Position numbers and translations under genes: made by a program. 55,476 bases of DNA, taken from contig CAJTQT010000008.1 of the NCBI GenBank assembly GCA_910578325.1, forward strand, positions 1 to 55,476, in the 5' to 3' direction. Below the pieces are notes generated by a model. That model worked only from the letters and a program-made list of their open reading frames with translations. It did no database searches and was not told the origin of the DNA. Numbering within the stretch: the stretch's first letter is position 1; the number at the start of each line of letters is the position of its first letter. Of the stretch, positions 1-9,838 are shown piece by piece. The DNA is from an uncultured Christensenella sp. Lineage in GTDB: Bacteria; Bacillota; Clostridia; Christensenellales; CAG-917.

Positions 1-41
1 GTGACAGTGAGGAATATGGGTGTTGACAAAGTCAATCGCTC

Positions 42-55
42 AATAGCGCGGTTTT
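42..55 (-). repeat. End of a dispersed inverted-repeat element
   Basis: The 14 bases AATAGCGCGGTTTT are identical to the right end of the 124-bp element at 38278-38401. As at that site, the last bases overlap the TAA stop codon of a minus-strand gene. The rest of this copy, if any, runs toward the left window edge and is not clearly preserved. Confidence 0.55.
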
Positions 56-332
56 ATTTGAGCCAGAGATAAATAAGACCAACCGCAATCCCAAACCCCG
101 CTAAAATTATAAGCAAACGCGGAAGCATAGCCAAAAGGCCTGCGCGAACTATTGCGCGGCGTTCCTTTTTTGTATACATATTCTTATGTTTGAGACGTTC
201 CTCTTTGGACGGACGTTTTGCGCGGTTCAGATATGCCATACGTCGATATTTAGGCAGTTCGTCTCCGTTCATAGGCGCGATAACAACACCGTCGTCCCAG
301 TCATCTTTCTTTTTCTTGCGTTCTTTATCCAT
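54..332 (-). CDS. Small membrane protein of unknown function
   Basis: A 92-residue protein that I do not recognise. The first two thirds are highly charged (a lysine/aspartate-rich start, then many K, R and E residues). The last 25 or so residues form one hydrophobic helix (about 66-90), so it is probably a tail-anchored membrane protein with its charged part in the cytoplasm. No clear ribosome binding site precedes the ATG. The stop codon TAA is shared with the end of a dispersed repeat (42-55). It lies downstream of the giant lipoprotein gene but is separated from it by a strong hairpin terminator, so it is probably transcribed separately. Real-gene status rests on length and composition only. 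Confidence 0.6.
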   Translation of the reverse strand: MDKERKKKKDDWDDGVVIAPMNGDELPKYRRMAYLNRAKRPSKEERLKHKNMYTKKERRAIVRAGLLAMLPRLLIILAGFGIAVGLIYLWLK

Positions 333-410
333 AAACGTAGTTTAACACAAAATCCCATAAAAATCAACGGACGCATAAACATTAAGATACACGTTTAATC
401 TTAACATATC

Positions 411-439
411 AAAAGGCACGTCCGACGGACGTGCCTTTA
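411..439 (-). terminator. Rho-independent terminator after the 1474-residue lipoprotein
   Basis: A 12-bp perfect stem (412-423 with 427-438, core GGCACGTCC/GGACGTGCC) and a 3-base loop lie just after the lipoprotein stop codon. On the minus strand the stem ends in a short T run. Confidence 0.85.
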
Positions 440-451
440 ACATCATTAAAC

Positions 452-3400
452 TTATGCGACCTTACTCACAGTATAACTCTCGCCTTCTTCCGCATCATAG
501 ATACTGGACCAAGAAAAACGATAATCTTCCGTACCGGACGCTCCGCCGAGATACCACATACCGTAATCGCCTTGAACCAGCGTATCTCCGGAATATCTCG
601 TACCGTCTACGGTGATGCTATTTGCGTCCACAACGATTTCCATATCCTCTTCCCAATAACCGTGATAGAAAGTGTAAGTCCCCTGTCTGTCCTCAGAGAA
701 AATAGCAGGTTCTTCCGCTGCCTCTCTGGTATAAGTGCAATTTACGGAAACGTAACCGTCGGAATCCAAAGATTTAACCTCCATACTGTTGCCGTTTATT
801 GTACACGTCCAGTCATCCCAGTTAGCAGAGAAAGTGACTTTGTTATCGGTCAGCGTGTATCTGACGTAGCCTTTGAAAGATTTGTTCTGCACAAGCACAG
901 TTCCGAATCCGTCAAACGTCAGCACGTACTTATTATAATCATCCGCAGGAGGATTCCACACGCCCGCCACCGCGTCCGCAGTTGCAGGAACAAGCGTGAA
1001 CGAACCTTCATTATAATCATCGTCTTCCCAGTTATCAACGAGATTATTTCCGCTGACGGTAAACTTGTGGGTATACTGACCTATTGCCACCGTGATTTGC
1101 GACTTATCCGCATTGTAGGTATAAACGATATCCTGAATTTTAGAGGTATCGTTATAGGTGCCCTTTCCGAATCCGTCGAAATAGAAGATCACTCCTTTCA
1201 AAGCAAGGAAGTCGCCCGTCCAGCCGCCTTTGAAAGCGTCCGCTTCCACGACAGGCTGGGGTGCGGAAGTATACAGAAGCGCTTCTGCGTCGCCTATCTT
1301 GACCGAAAGTTGACCGTCTACGATAGTAAAGATATAACGAACGTTACCGGTGCCGCTGATATACTTGCTGAATGAAAGCAACGTTCCGTTCCAGTTGGAA
1401 TCGAATGCTTCGTTTAAATCCCCGATAGAAATAATTCCGTTTTCAATGTCGATGGTGACGTATTCATCAGCGTCGTTTTTCCACCAGCCATTATTTGCGC
1501 CGGTAAACTGAGCAATCTGAGAATTCACCGAGCAACCGTCTTTCAAATAATACGTAGCGCCCTTTTCGTCTGCAAGAACCAGAACTTCTCCGTTTTGTTC
1601 GACTTTATACGTGCCCGACGTCACGTACTGAGTATCGTTGATAGTTACGGTGCCGTCGTCATTGAGAGTATACGTGCCGAAATAGAAAGTGCTCGCGGTT
1701 TTACCATACTGGCTAATTGTGCCGCCGAATCCGTCAAGCGTCAACCAGTAGGAGGTATTATATTGCTTCTGGTTCTGATAAAAACCTTGTACCGAATCCG
1801 CTTCGAGAACCGTATACGTTTTATCGGCGTAGTTGAGTTTCAGACCGGTTTCACCGATAACAGCAACGTCCGCTCCAACCAGATAGTACTTTTGGTCTGT
1901 CGCGTCGCCGACAGTTGCGCCGCCGAAGCCGTCAAGCGTAATTTCTCCGTTACTGCCCGTGTACGTGCCTTTTTCCTCTCCTGCGAATTTAAACGCGCTT
2001 GTATCCGTAATCTGAATGGGATACTCAACGTCGTTAAACGTAACGGTTATTATTGCGTCTTTCACAACTTCGCCGTCGACGGTAACGTATCCGTATACGC
2101 CTTCCTCATCGTTGGACCATACCCAAAGAGGCTCGTCGTTGACTATGTGTTTGACAAGAGTAACGTTTCCGCAAGTATACTTTGAATTATTCTTCTCTAT
2201 TGCAGAATCCTTTACCCAAAGACCCTTGTAAGCATTTTCAACAGAAGTCGACTTCTCGGTTATGATAAGATTTCCTCTTGCGTCAAATTCGATATTGACC
2301 GTAACTTTGCTGCCTGTTTCAGTCTTTATGAAAGAAAGACTTCCTTTATTACCGCTTGCAGTTTTTGTTATCTTTGCATATTGTACGGTGCCGTTATAGT
2401 TAATCAACACGCCGCCGTCGGAAATGACGAGTTTGGAAGTGCCGTCACCGAACTTAACGTAAGTTCCTGCATAATCGACCGCCGCTCCCTTTGTAAGAAT
2501 AAATTCATCAACGCAGGAATCGCCATACTGATCAAAATAACTATATTTCATCAGCATCTTTTCGCCGATGACTGTGAGCGTATATGTCATGTTATTGTAC
2601 CCAGAACCAGTTTCATAAGTTATAGAACCGTCTGTATTTACTGTGTAATCAACTTCCTGAATTCTTACGCCGATAGTGATTTTTTCGTTATTTTCCCCGG
2701 AGAAGAAGACAATCGTTTCCTTGCCCGTATCGCTTGAATACCATACGCCGCTGTAAGATTCCGCAGTGACGTACATAGCCGTAAACTCGATATCCTCGGT
2801 GATTTCAAGTCCTACTTCCGCTTTTGTCGTATCATTATAATAGCCGATGAAAGTCTGACCGTCTCCTGCCATTGCTCCGGGGATAAACGACGCGGGAATA
2901 GTTGCTTTGCCTGATTCTATATTGACAACCTTAACGACGTCGTCAATGCCGTCGCACTTGAACGTCACAACATAACCGACTCTTGTCCAGTCCGCAGTGA
3001 TATCTGTGTCTTTCATAAATTTGGTTGTATCTTCAAGCGATTCGTCGCCGTCTACAAGCCAACCGTTGAATGTGTGGGCAAGTTTTTCGGGATCGCTGGG
3101 ATACTCGCTGTCGGGAATCGAAGTGTTGAACGGAATCTCAACAGTTTTGAGCGTTGCGCTGTTCCAGAAACTTCCGTCTTTAAATGTGATGGTCACGGTT
3201 TCGGGAATAGCGATGAGTTCGTAGGTATTACGCGGATTACCACCGATCATAATATAGTTGCCGCCATAATAGGTGTCAATAAAGATGTTATATTCCGTGT
3301 TGTCTATTGTGAACACCCAGCCGTCATAACTGTCATACGTCGCGTCGGCAACAGGGAAATCCTTGCCGTCAACCGTGAACGTATCTTTGGTTATAGAAAC

Positions 3401-4876
3401 GAACACGAATCTGGAATAATTGTCATACATCCAGTCTCCGATCAACTCATCGGGGATTTCGGCAGGGTCAACGGGACCGGGCTCTTCGCCTTGAACGGTA
3501 AGTTCAAACTCATCGGTTCCGTCATAGAAATAGAGTTTTTCTTCTTTGAAATAAAGTGCTGCGTCGAAAGGCATTTCTTCACTCGGAATGTGGAAACTAT
3601 AGCCTCCCTCTTCCATTTCCTTAATATCAGTTGCAACGACTTCTATCGTCGCACCAAAGGATTCGACAATGTAGGTTATTCCGTCGGCTTTTACTTCGAG
3701 TTTAGTGAGTGCCCAAGCATTTTCATCGATGATGTAATTGCCGAAGTATTCCTCGTCGATTCCGACGTATTTTGACAATTCGATTTCATCGCCGCCGTCC
3801 GTATAGATGCAGAGCAACGCCTTATCGGTGCCGCTGACTCTGACGTCCACGTTATAAGTCACACTGTTGATTTCGAACGTCCAGGTTTTTGTGCCGAATC
3901 CGCTTGTTACGGGCTCCTCATAGAACACTGCCGCAACACCGTTGACTGTCAGTCCGTCGGTAGCGACAACTACGTTCATATCGGCTCCGACCCACGTGCC
4001 TACAAAATCTGTCGGGATAGTTACTTCAATAGGATCCTTCGGAGGATTCGGCTCATCCCAACCGTCTTTGGAGAGTTCTACTCTTTCGGTTGCGGATTTT
4101 ACACCGACCATAAGATGTCCGCTATTGAGGTCCTCATAGATGAGGTATTGCGTGTCAGCAACTGTGAAATAGTAGTATTTCGTGCTTGCGATTTCTTCAC
4201 TGCACAGAGCGGTGCCGCTTTGTGTGTTGTACGTAATCGAGTCGGCTGTTATGACAACCGTAGTTTCGCCGTCTTTGCTCGTCCAGGTTCCGACCATAGC
4301 GGCGTCAAAACCCGCAAACGGAACGTCTTCGAACTCCGCAATGGCAGTTGTATTTTCATTTACGACATAGCCCGCTTCGACTTTGGTGCCGTCAACTCCG
4401 CCGACATACCAGCCGAGGAAAACCTTTGCAGGCTGAGCCTGAGGCGCGTCGGGAATCTGCTCTGCGGTAAGCGCGGCGCCTTCATCGACGGTCACAGATT
4501 TGACCGCTTCGGATTCTGCGTCCAACTTGAACTCGATTGTCACTCTGACAGGAGCAGGAGGCGTATCCTCGCTGAATTTCGCAGTGAACACGACGTTGCC
4601 CGTAACCTTATATCCCGCCTGAATCTGAGCGCTTTCGAGGAACCATCCGTCGAATTTCATTCCCTCTGCGGGAGTCGGGTCTTCGGGGAAAAACTCTGCC
4701 GTGAGTTGCGTACCCGAGTCTACCTCCGCCGTTTTTACGACAGTTTCGCCGTTTTTAAACGTAACGGTAAATTTCACGGTCTGCTCTTCGGGATTGCACG
4801 CCGAAAGAACGCCGAGCGCAGTCACGAGAACAAGAACGAGTGTCATCACCGTAAGAAAAACTCTTCTTCTCTTCAT
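452..4876 (-). CDS. Giant surface lipoprotein with InlB-type repeats and tandem beta modules
   Basis: A 1474-residue secreted lipoprotein. The signal peptide ends in the lipobox LSAC (lipidated Cys27). Two InlB/Listeria-Bacteroides type repeats follow (about 36-100 and 110-185; GW and AKF/AEF signatures), and another pair sits near 560-705. The rest is about a dozen degenerate modules of 80-100 residues, each opening with a GxW or GxY element (VGTW, IGDW, GLWV, AGVW) and predicted to be beta-rich; several carry the motif DGFG. No catalytic motif is visible. The start is set by AAGGAG eight bases before the ATG. It is the third giant lipoprotein downstream of the opp genes but is separated by a terminator and a 0.5-kb gap, so it has its own promoter. 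A role in ligand or glycan binding is inference from InlB-type repeats. Confidence 0.85.
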   Translation of the reverse strand: MKRRRVFLTVMTLVLVLVTALGVLSACNPEEQTVKFTVTFKNGETVVKTAEVDSGTQLTAEFFPEDPTPAEGMKFDGWFLESAQIQAGYKVTGNVVFTAKFSEDTPPAPVRVTIEFKLDAESEAVKSVTVDEGAALTAEQIPDAPQAQPAKVFLGWYVGGVDGTKVEAGYVVNENTTAIAEFEDVPFAGFDAAMVGTWTSKDGETTVVITADSITYNTQSGTALCSEEIASTKYYYFTVADTQYLIYEDLNSGHLMVGVKSATERVELSKDGWDEPNPPKDPIEVTIPTDFVGTWVGADMNVVVATDGLTVNGVAAVFYEEPVTSGFGTKTWTFEINSVTYNVDVRVSGTDKALLCIYTDGGDEIELSKYVGIDEEYFGNYIIDENAWALTKLEVKADGITYIVESFGATIEVVATDIKEMEEGGYSFHIPSEEMPFDAALYFKEEKLYFYDGTDEFELTVQGEEPGPVDPAEIPDELIGDWMYDNYSRFVFVSITKDTFTVDGKDFPVADATYDSYDGWVFTIDNTEYNIFIDTYYGGNYIMIGGNPRNTYELIAIPETVTITFKDGSFWNSATLKTVEIPFNTSIPDSEYPSDPEKLAHTFNGWLVDGDESLEDTTKFMKDTDITADWTRVGYVVTFKCDGIDDVVKVVNIESGKATIPASFIPGAMAGDGQTFIGYYNDTTKAEVGLEITEDIEFTAMYVTAESYSGVWYSSDTGKETIVFFSGENNEKITIGVRIQEVDYTVNTDGSITYETGSGYNNMTYTLTVIGEKMLMKYSYFDQYGDSCVDEFILTKGAAVDYAGTYVKFGDGTSKLVISDGGVLINYNGTVQYAKITKTASGNKGSLSFIKTETGSKVTVNIEFDARGNLIITEKSTSVENAYKGLWVKDSAIEKNNSKYTCGNVTLVKHIVNDEPLWVWSNDEEGVYGYVTVDGEVVKDAIITVTFNDVEYPIQITDTSAFKFAGEEKGTYTGSNGEITLDGFGGATVGDATDQKYYLVGADVAVIGETGLKLNYADKTYTVLEADSVQGFYQNQKQYNTSYWLTLDGFGGTISQYGKTASTFYFGTYTLNDDGTVTINDTQYVTSGTYKVEQNGEVLVLADEKGATYYLKDGCSVNSQIAQFTGANNGWWKNDADEYVTIDIENGIISIGDLNEAFDSNWNGTLLSFSKYISGTGNVRYIFTIVDGQLSVKIGDAEALLYTSAPQPVVEADAFKGGWTGDFLALKGVIFYFDGFGKGTYNDTSKIQDIVYTYNADKSQITVAIGQYTHKFTVSGNNLVDNWEDDDYNEGSFTLVPATADAVAGVWNPPADDYNKYVLTFDGFGTVLVQNKSFKGYVRYTLTDNKVTFSANWDDWTCTINGNSMEVKSLDSDGYVSVNCTYTREAAEEPAIFSEDRQGTYTFYHGYWEEDMEIVVDANSITVDGTRYSGDTLVQGDYGMWYLGGASGTEDYRFSWSSIYDAEEGESYTVSKVA

Positions 4877-5345
4877 AAGATAATCTCCTTATACATCTTT
4901 CTAAATAACAAAAGGTGAGTCAGTACGCATATTCTGCAAGTTTATTATCTTTCAAAACAGGAAATACTTGCACCTAATTTTATTGTATAATTTTAAACCC
5001 GATATGCCATTCTGTCAAATAAAATTTTTTAATTATGCAAAAAATCCACATTTTTTTCATAAAATTTGGCATAATTATACAATTTTTTGCATTTATGCGC
5101 TATTTTGAAAATCTCAAACCCGACAAAATCAACCTTTTTTCGGATTCATTTTGATTATATCCGCATTTGCACGCGCTCGGCATAAGATGCGATTAAAGCC
5201 GAGAAAGCCGAGAAATACAATTCGCGCAAAGAAAACCCCGCATTAGATTACTGCGCGTAAATGACCGAGGAATGCGGCGGCGCGACACCGCATATCGACA
5301 GTTATAAAACCATTCGTACACCGTTTTATCGCACTGTCTTTCGAC
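4877..5345. other. Intergenic region, AT-rich, with putative regulatory sites
   Basis: This gap holds the promoter region of the minus-strand lipoprotein gene. It is very AT-rich between about 4950 and 5110 and contains ATTATGCA (5032-5039) and TTTATGCG (5092-5099), which resemble motifs upstream of the protease gene. The part from about 5180 to 5345 has higher GC and short stretches that translate plausibly but are broken by stops and frame changes. It could be gene debris; I see no intact gene. Confidence 0.5.
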
Positions 5346-5380
5346 AAAAATAAAAGCGGCGGAGTTTCGCTCCGCCGCCT
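5346..5380 (-). terminator. Rho-independent terminator after the 1452-residue lipoprotein
   Basis: Nine-bp perfect stem GCGGCGGAG / CTCCGCCGC (5356-5364 and 5370-5378) with a 5-base loop, followed on the minus strand by TTTTATTTTT. It lies 16 bases after the lipoprotein stop codon. Confidence 0.92.
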
Positions 5381-5395
5381 CAATATCGACTGTAA

Positions 5396-8300
5396 TTATG
5401 CTTTTGTAAAATCTCCCGTGTAGTTGTGCTCCGCTTCACCGTTGCCGATGCGGATTTCAACTTTGAGGACGTCGTTTTCATCGTCGTATTTAAACTCAAA
5501 AGTATAATTCTGTCCGTTTAGAGAGCCTTTTGCTGTAACGATCTGCTCGTACGCGTCGTATGTTGCTCCTGCGGTGACATCGTCGTATTGCAACGTTCCG
5601 TCCGTGCTCAAAGTCAATGATTTCTCCACGCCCGAAGCAGGCAGTCCGTATCCGATAATAGTACCAGACCATACGCCGCAAAGCATACCGGGGATAACCT
5701 CGGTGATTTCTCCGCTACGCGTAAGCGTTACGGATTCGTTTGCGTATTCGATAACCTTCGTGTTTACGTCAAAGCGGTGATTTACGCCGTCCAGAGAGAA
5801 GTTGACCTTTCCGTTTCCGTCATATATCGCGATAAACGGCACGCCTTTGTAGGAACCCGTAAGGTCGGCGCGCAGATTAAGAACCACTGCTGTGCCGTCC
5901 GATTCCGCGCCGGTATAACTCCCCACAACGCCGCTCGGCAGTACGGGAGGAGTCATCTCGCCCTTATATCCGTCTTTATACAGAGACGTTTCACCCATAT
6001 GACCGAAGTTTCTGCTGTATGCGAGTTGATTGTCATAATAGAACACTACGTCTGCGCTTTGTACACCGTTGAACTGTACGCAAATGCCGGTTGCCGTAAG
6101 TTCATACGCGCCCCAGCCGACTCCGCCGCCCCAGTTGTAACGGTATTCCTGATAATCGTAACTGTAATACAACAACGTTGCGTTGCCAAATCCGTCTACC
6201 GCGAATTTGTAATACTTTTCGATAAACAAATCCGTCTTTTCGATAGCCTGTTCACCGTTGGGAAGCCAAAGATTTACGGACACCGTTTTGTCCATATACC
6301 ACACGCCCTGATATCCGTCGTGTTCAAGTTCGGTCACCGCTCCGCCTGCGGCTTTGGCAACCGTGTAATCAAATCCGAAGATGCTGTCATCATCGAGGAA
6401 CACGGATATTGTATTTCCGTAAACCCTGTATGATCCGTTCAAATCTCCGCTTATGCCGCCTATTCCGTTGAGTGTAAACGTCTTGCCGTCTTTGGAATAC
6501 GTGCCTTCCTCAGCGCCTATTTTATTGAGCGTATAAATTACGAAATCCTCGTCTTTGTTGTACAGCGACTTGTTAGCAAGGTATGCCGTATCGTCGATCA
6601 TCACGCGCGTGCCATCTCCGAACTCGCCGGAAATAACCGCCTCAGGTTGCCATACGCCGTTTATCATCAGATACGCCTTTTCGCCGAGAGTATACACCGC
6701 GTCAATAATTTTTCCGTCGATTGAATAGCATTTCAAATCCATATCCTTAATCGAAAGTCCGTCCGCCACTTTGATTGCTATCATATTGCGAACAACGCCG
6801 CGGTTATACACTCCGTGAAGAATGCCCTCTTTCGCATTGAAAGTAAACGTGCTTATATTGCCCTCGAAAGACAGTTTGATAATATCTCCGAAAGCGTAGT
6901 AACTGCCGGGCAATGTGGAATACTGAGTAATATATTCCGCCGTTCCGTCCGCATTCAGGACGATCTGATACAGACTCTGATAAGGCGAGTCGCCCGTGCT
7001 AAGATAGGATATGCCGTATTTGCCTACAAACGCGCTATCTGAATAGTCGGGAGTTGAGAGTTTATTGAACACCTTCCTGAAACTGACCGCGTCGTCTATT
7101 CCGACAAAGTCGGCGGTTATGCTCAAATCTTCGTTTAACACTATCGTCATCGAAGAGAATATTTTCGTCAGATTTCCACCCGTTATGGTAATCGTATCGC
7201 CGTCCTCGACAAACGTGCCGCTTATCGAATCCGCGCCTATCGACGCGCTGTTGAGCGATATGCGGTTATCTCCGCCGAACGTGATATTGTCGCCCTCTGC
7301 CGACCAGTATTCGCCGAAGTATTTCAGATCGGTCATATTAAAGGTGTATTCCACCTCGCCGGACGCGCCCTGTGAAATTATAAAGAATATTTCTCCGTCT
7401 ATAAGAGCGCCGCTGACGTCTCCCACCATATTGAAGAACTCAAACAAAATATGCTGTCCGTCATAGGTATACGTGCCGTTGACGACGCCGCTCTGTATCC
7501 ACTGACAGGTACCGTCGTTTTTGAGTTGAATGACACCCGCGTCACCCTGACCGTGATACTCGTAAGTGCCAAGATATACGCCTACGATTGCGTCCACATT
7601 CTGCCAGCGCGCGGCGACTTTGAAATCTTTCACCACGGGCATATAATATCTGTATCCGACGTCGGTCGCCAGTTCCCAGTTATAGAAAACCGTACCCTGC
7701 TTGTTTGCCAAAGCGTCTATTTCGCCGAGAACGGTAAACCCGCCATCCCAAGTTCTGACGTCGGTTTTTAATTCTTCTCCGTTTTGTAAAGTTACGGTAA
7801 ACGTTTTCTGTACGTCGCCGATATATACGTCTGTCGGCATCAGGGTTCCGTTAACCTCGGTCCAGACGTCGCCGTGCCAGCGCAGAGTTTCTACCGCCCA
7901 GTCGATAGTGGGCGCGGTATCCATAGCCGTGCCGAGTTTGTTTCTGATTTCGGCGTCGCGTATAGTAGCGTTATGGAAGCAGTTTACAACCGCAACTCCC
8001 GCCGAGAAATAAAGTTCGTAGTCGTCCTCTGCGGCATAACCGATGATTTCTCCCGCGTAGCCTGAACTGTTGGCGTCGGTAGGTCTGCTGCCGCGAACCG
8101 AGCCGTAGAACACGCAGTCCATAATAAGCGTATCTCTTCCGCTGGCGCCGATAATACCGCCCGCGTAAGAAGAGGTGCTTTTAGCAGTCGCACGCACTGA
8201 CATATTGCTTGCGCAGTTGATTACGGAAGCCGAATCTGAGCCGAGATACGCCGCAATACCTCCGACATACTGACCGCCGTCGATTTTACCCGACGTCGCG

Positions 8301-9754
8301 CTGTTCACGATAGCCGCCGCGCTGCCCGAATTATAGATATAGCCGAACAGTCCGCCCGCCATTACGCTTACGAGGCTGGGAGCAACGTCGCTGTCGTCAA
8401 ACTCTCCGGGGATAATTTCCACGTTCGCATAGCAGTTTTCCGTATACGCTATATAGGATTTACCGCTCTCATAAACTTCCCATTCGCCTGCTATTCCGCC
8501 GATTGCGGCGGCATTCGATGCAAAGAGTCTCGCTTCCAGCGTGCCGTTTACGGTCACGCCGCTGAAATTCGTGAGAGAGGCGAATCCCGCAACCCCGCCG
8601 AAGTACGCGCCGATAGTGCTCACGTCCGCGCCCGATTCGATTATGAAACGGATTCCGTCAAAAGTTACGTTTTTAACAACCGCCTTATACACGGATCCGA
8701 AAAATCCGACGTTGCTCATTCCGCTGCGCAACAGTCTGTTGATCGTAAGATTGCTTATTTTATGTCCGTCTCCGTCAAATACTCCTTCGAAACCCTTTAC
8801 ACTGACGTCGTTGCCGTCCGCGTCGGTATAAGTCGTAACCTTTCCCGCGGGGTTATAATTTGTGACGCCTGTCATATCTATATCTTTTCCGAGACGGTAC
8901 CACGCCTTATAATAGCCCTCGTTTCCTGCGGTTGAGGGGCTGTTTACGCGCGACGAGAAGTTGATTATATCGTTGGCGGTCCACAGAACGTACGGATCTT
9001 CCATTGTGCCTTTGCCCGTCATAGAAGCAGGCTCCTTTTCAAGCCATTTCGCGACAAGCGTAATATCCTCGTTAACGGGAGTATCGAAATCAAACTCTGC
9101 GTCGCCGAGATACCAGCCTATAAACTCAAAGCCATCGAGAACAGGGCTTACAGGTTCCAACGCGGTATCGCCCTTCATCACGATCTGCGCGGGCGTATTA
9201 ACTCCCTCGCCGCTGAAAGTAACGGTGACGGTATCGGGAATATTCTCCTCCCATTTCGCTACGAGTGTGATATTCGAAGTAACAGGCGTGCTGAAATCGA
9301 ACTTTGTTTCGCCGAGATACCAACCCTTAAACGTAAAATTTTCTCTTGTAGGTTCGGCCGGCTCGTCTACAGTTTCGCCCTTCGCTACTGTTTTGGAAGG
9401 TATATTTATACCATCGCCGCTGAATGCAACGGTAAACTCCTCAACCTCCGCACTGTTTTCTATCCATTTGGCAACGAGCGTAATGTCCGAGGTTATCGGC
9501 GTATCGAAAGAAAACGCCTCTCCATTCAAAAGCCAGCCACCGAAAGTAAATCCGTCTCTTGTCGGATTTTCAGGTTTCTGCACAGTTTCGCCGCTGTTGA
9601 CGACTTTCGCCTCTATCGACACGTTTTCGCCTGTAAACGAAACGGTATAGGTAGTAGGTGCCTGCGGTGTTTTATCGCAAGCCGCAAAAGTCGCGCACGT
9701 CAGAACGACAAGTGCAATCGCAAGAATAACGCTGATTACGTTTCTTTTTTTCAT
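5396..9754 (-). CDS. Giant surface lipoprotein: InlB repeats, GLUG beta-helix, beta modules
   Basis: A 1452-residue lipoprotein; lipobox TFAAC gives lipidated Cys26. Three InlB-type repeats follow (about 35-245; each ends ITLVAKW or close to it). A GLUG-like region (about 270-600) has recurring GVFDGDGH, VGGIAAYLG and AGGIIGASG blocks, which in known families forms a beta-helix found in bacterial surface proteins and adhesins. The C-terminal 800 residues are degenerate beta modules like those of the two neighbouring giants. I chose the ATG at 9754 over the longer frame because it has GGAGA six bases upstream and opens a normal signal peptide (MKKRNV). It is 84 bases downstream of the next lipoprotein gene, with two hairpins between. 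No enzyme motif is seen; an adhesin or binding role is inference. Confidence 0.87.
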   Translation of the reverse strand: MKKRNVISVILAIALVVLTCATFAACDKTPQAPTTYTVSFTGENVSIEAKVVNSGETVQKPENPTRDGFTFGGWLLNGEAFSFDTPITSDITLVAKWIENSAEVEEFTVAFSGDGINIPSKTVAKGETVDEPAEPTRENFTFKGWYLGETKFDFSTPVTSNITLVAKWEENIPDTVTVTFSGEGVNTPAQIVMKGDTALEPVSPVLDGFEFIGWYLGDAEFDFDTPVNEDITLVAKWLEKEPASMTGKGTMEDPYVLWTANDIINFSSRVNSPSTAGNEGYYKAWYRLGKDIDMTGVTNYNPAGKVTTYTDADGNDVSVKGFEGVFDGDGHKISNLTINRLLRSGMSNVGFFGSVYKAVVKNVTFDGIRFIIESGADVSTIGAYFGGVAGFASLTNFSGVTVNGTLEARLFASNAAAIGGIAGEWEVYESGKSYIAYTENCYANVEIIPGEFDDSDVAPSLVSVMAGGLFGYIYNSGSAAAIVNSATSGKIDGGQYVGGIAAYLGSDSASVINCASNMSVRATAKSTSSYAGGIIGASGRDTLIMDCVFYGSVRGSRPTDANSSGYAGEIIGYAAEDDYELYFSAGVAVVNCFHNATIRDAEIRNKLGTAMDTAPTIDWAVETLRWHGDVWTEVNGTLMPTDVYIGDVQKTFTVTLQNGEELKTDVRTWDGGFTVLGEIDALANKQGTVFYNWELATDVGYRYYMPVVKDFKVAARWQNVDAIVGVYLGTYEYHGQGDAGVIQLKNDGTCQWIQSGVVNGTYTYDGQHILFEFFNMVGDVSGALIDGEIFFIISQGASGEVEYTFNMTDLKYFGEYWSAEGDNITFGGDNRISLNSASIGADSISGTFVEDGDTITITGGNLTKIFSSMTIVLNEDLSITADFVGIDDAVSFRKVFNKLSTPDYSDSAFVGKYGISYLSTGDSPYQSLYQIVLNADGTAEYITQYSTLPGSYYAFGDIIKLSFEGNISTFTFNAKEGILHGVYNRGVVRNMIAIKVADGLSIKDMDLKCYSIDGKIIDAVYTLGEKAYLMINGVWQPEAVISGEFGDGTRVMIDDTAYLANKSLYNKDEDFVIYTLNKIGAEEGTYSKDGKTFTLNGIGGISGDLNGSYRVYGNTISVFLDDDSIFGFDYTVAKAAGGAVTELEHDGYQGVWYMDKTVSVNLWLPNGEQAIEKTDLFIEKYYKFAVDGFGNATLLYYSYDYQEYRYNWGGGVGWGAYELTATGICVQFNGVQSADVVFYYDNQLAYSRNFGHMGETSLYKDGYKGEMTPPVLPSGVVGSYTGAESDGTAVVLNLRADLTGSYKGVPFIAIYDGNGKVNFSLDGVNHRFDVNTKVIEYANESVTLTRSGEITEVIPGMLCGVWSGTIIGYGLPASGVEKSLTLSTDGTLQYDDVTAGATYDAYEQIVTAKGSLNGQNYTFEFKYDDENDVLKVEIRIGNGEAEHNYTGDFTKA

Positions 9755-9779
9755 AAACGTTCTCCATATTTTATAAATG

Positions 9780-9836
9780 CTCGCCGAGGACATTCCGGTC
9801 CGTCGGCGAGTCGGTCGAATCCGCAGTTTTCTGCGG
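9780..9836 (-). terminator. Two hairpins between the giant lipoprotein genes
   Basis: On the minus strand CCGCAG-AAAA-CTGCGG (9821-9836) directly follows the upstream stop codon. A second stem follows, CTCGCCGA / TCGGCGAG (9780-9787 with 9803-9810). Neither has a good T run, so they may stabilise or partly terminate the upstream message rather than end it completely. Confidence 0.5.
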
Positions 9837-9838
9837 AA

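Noticed and set aside
431..4918. Long plus-strand open frames opposite the giant lipoproteins, protease and opp genes
   Set aside because: They mirror the real minus-strand genes, lack ribosome binding sites and show no domains; low TAA frequency in the opposite frame explains their length.
5180..5345. Possible broken gene in the gap after the first giant lipoprotein gene
   Set aside because: Short plausible peptides appear but with stops and frame changes, and no family was recognisable, so a pseudogene call is not supported.
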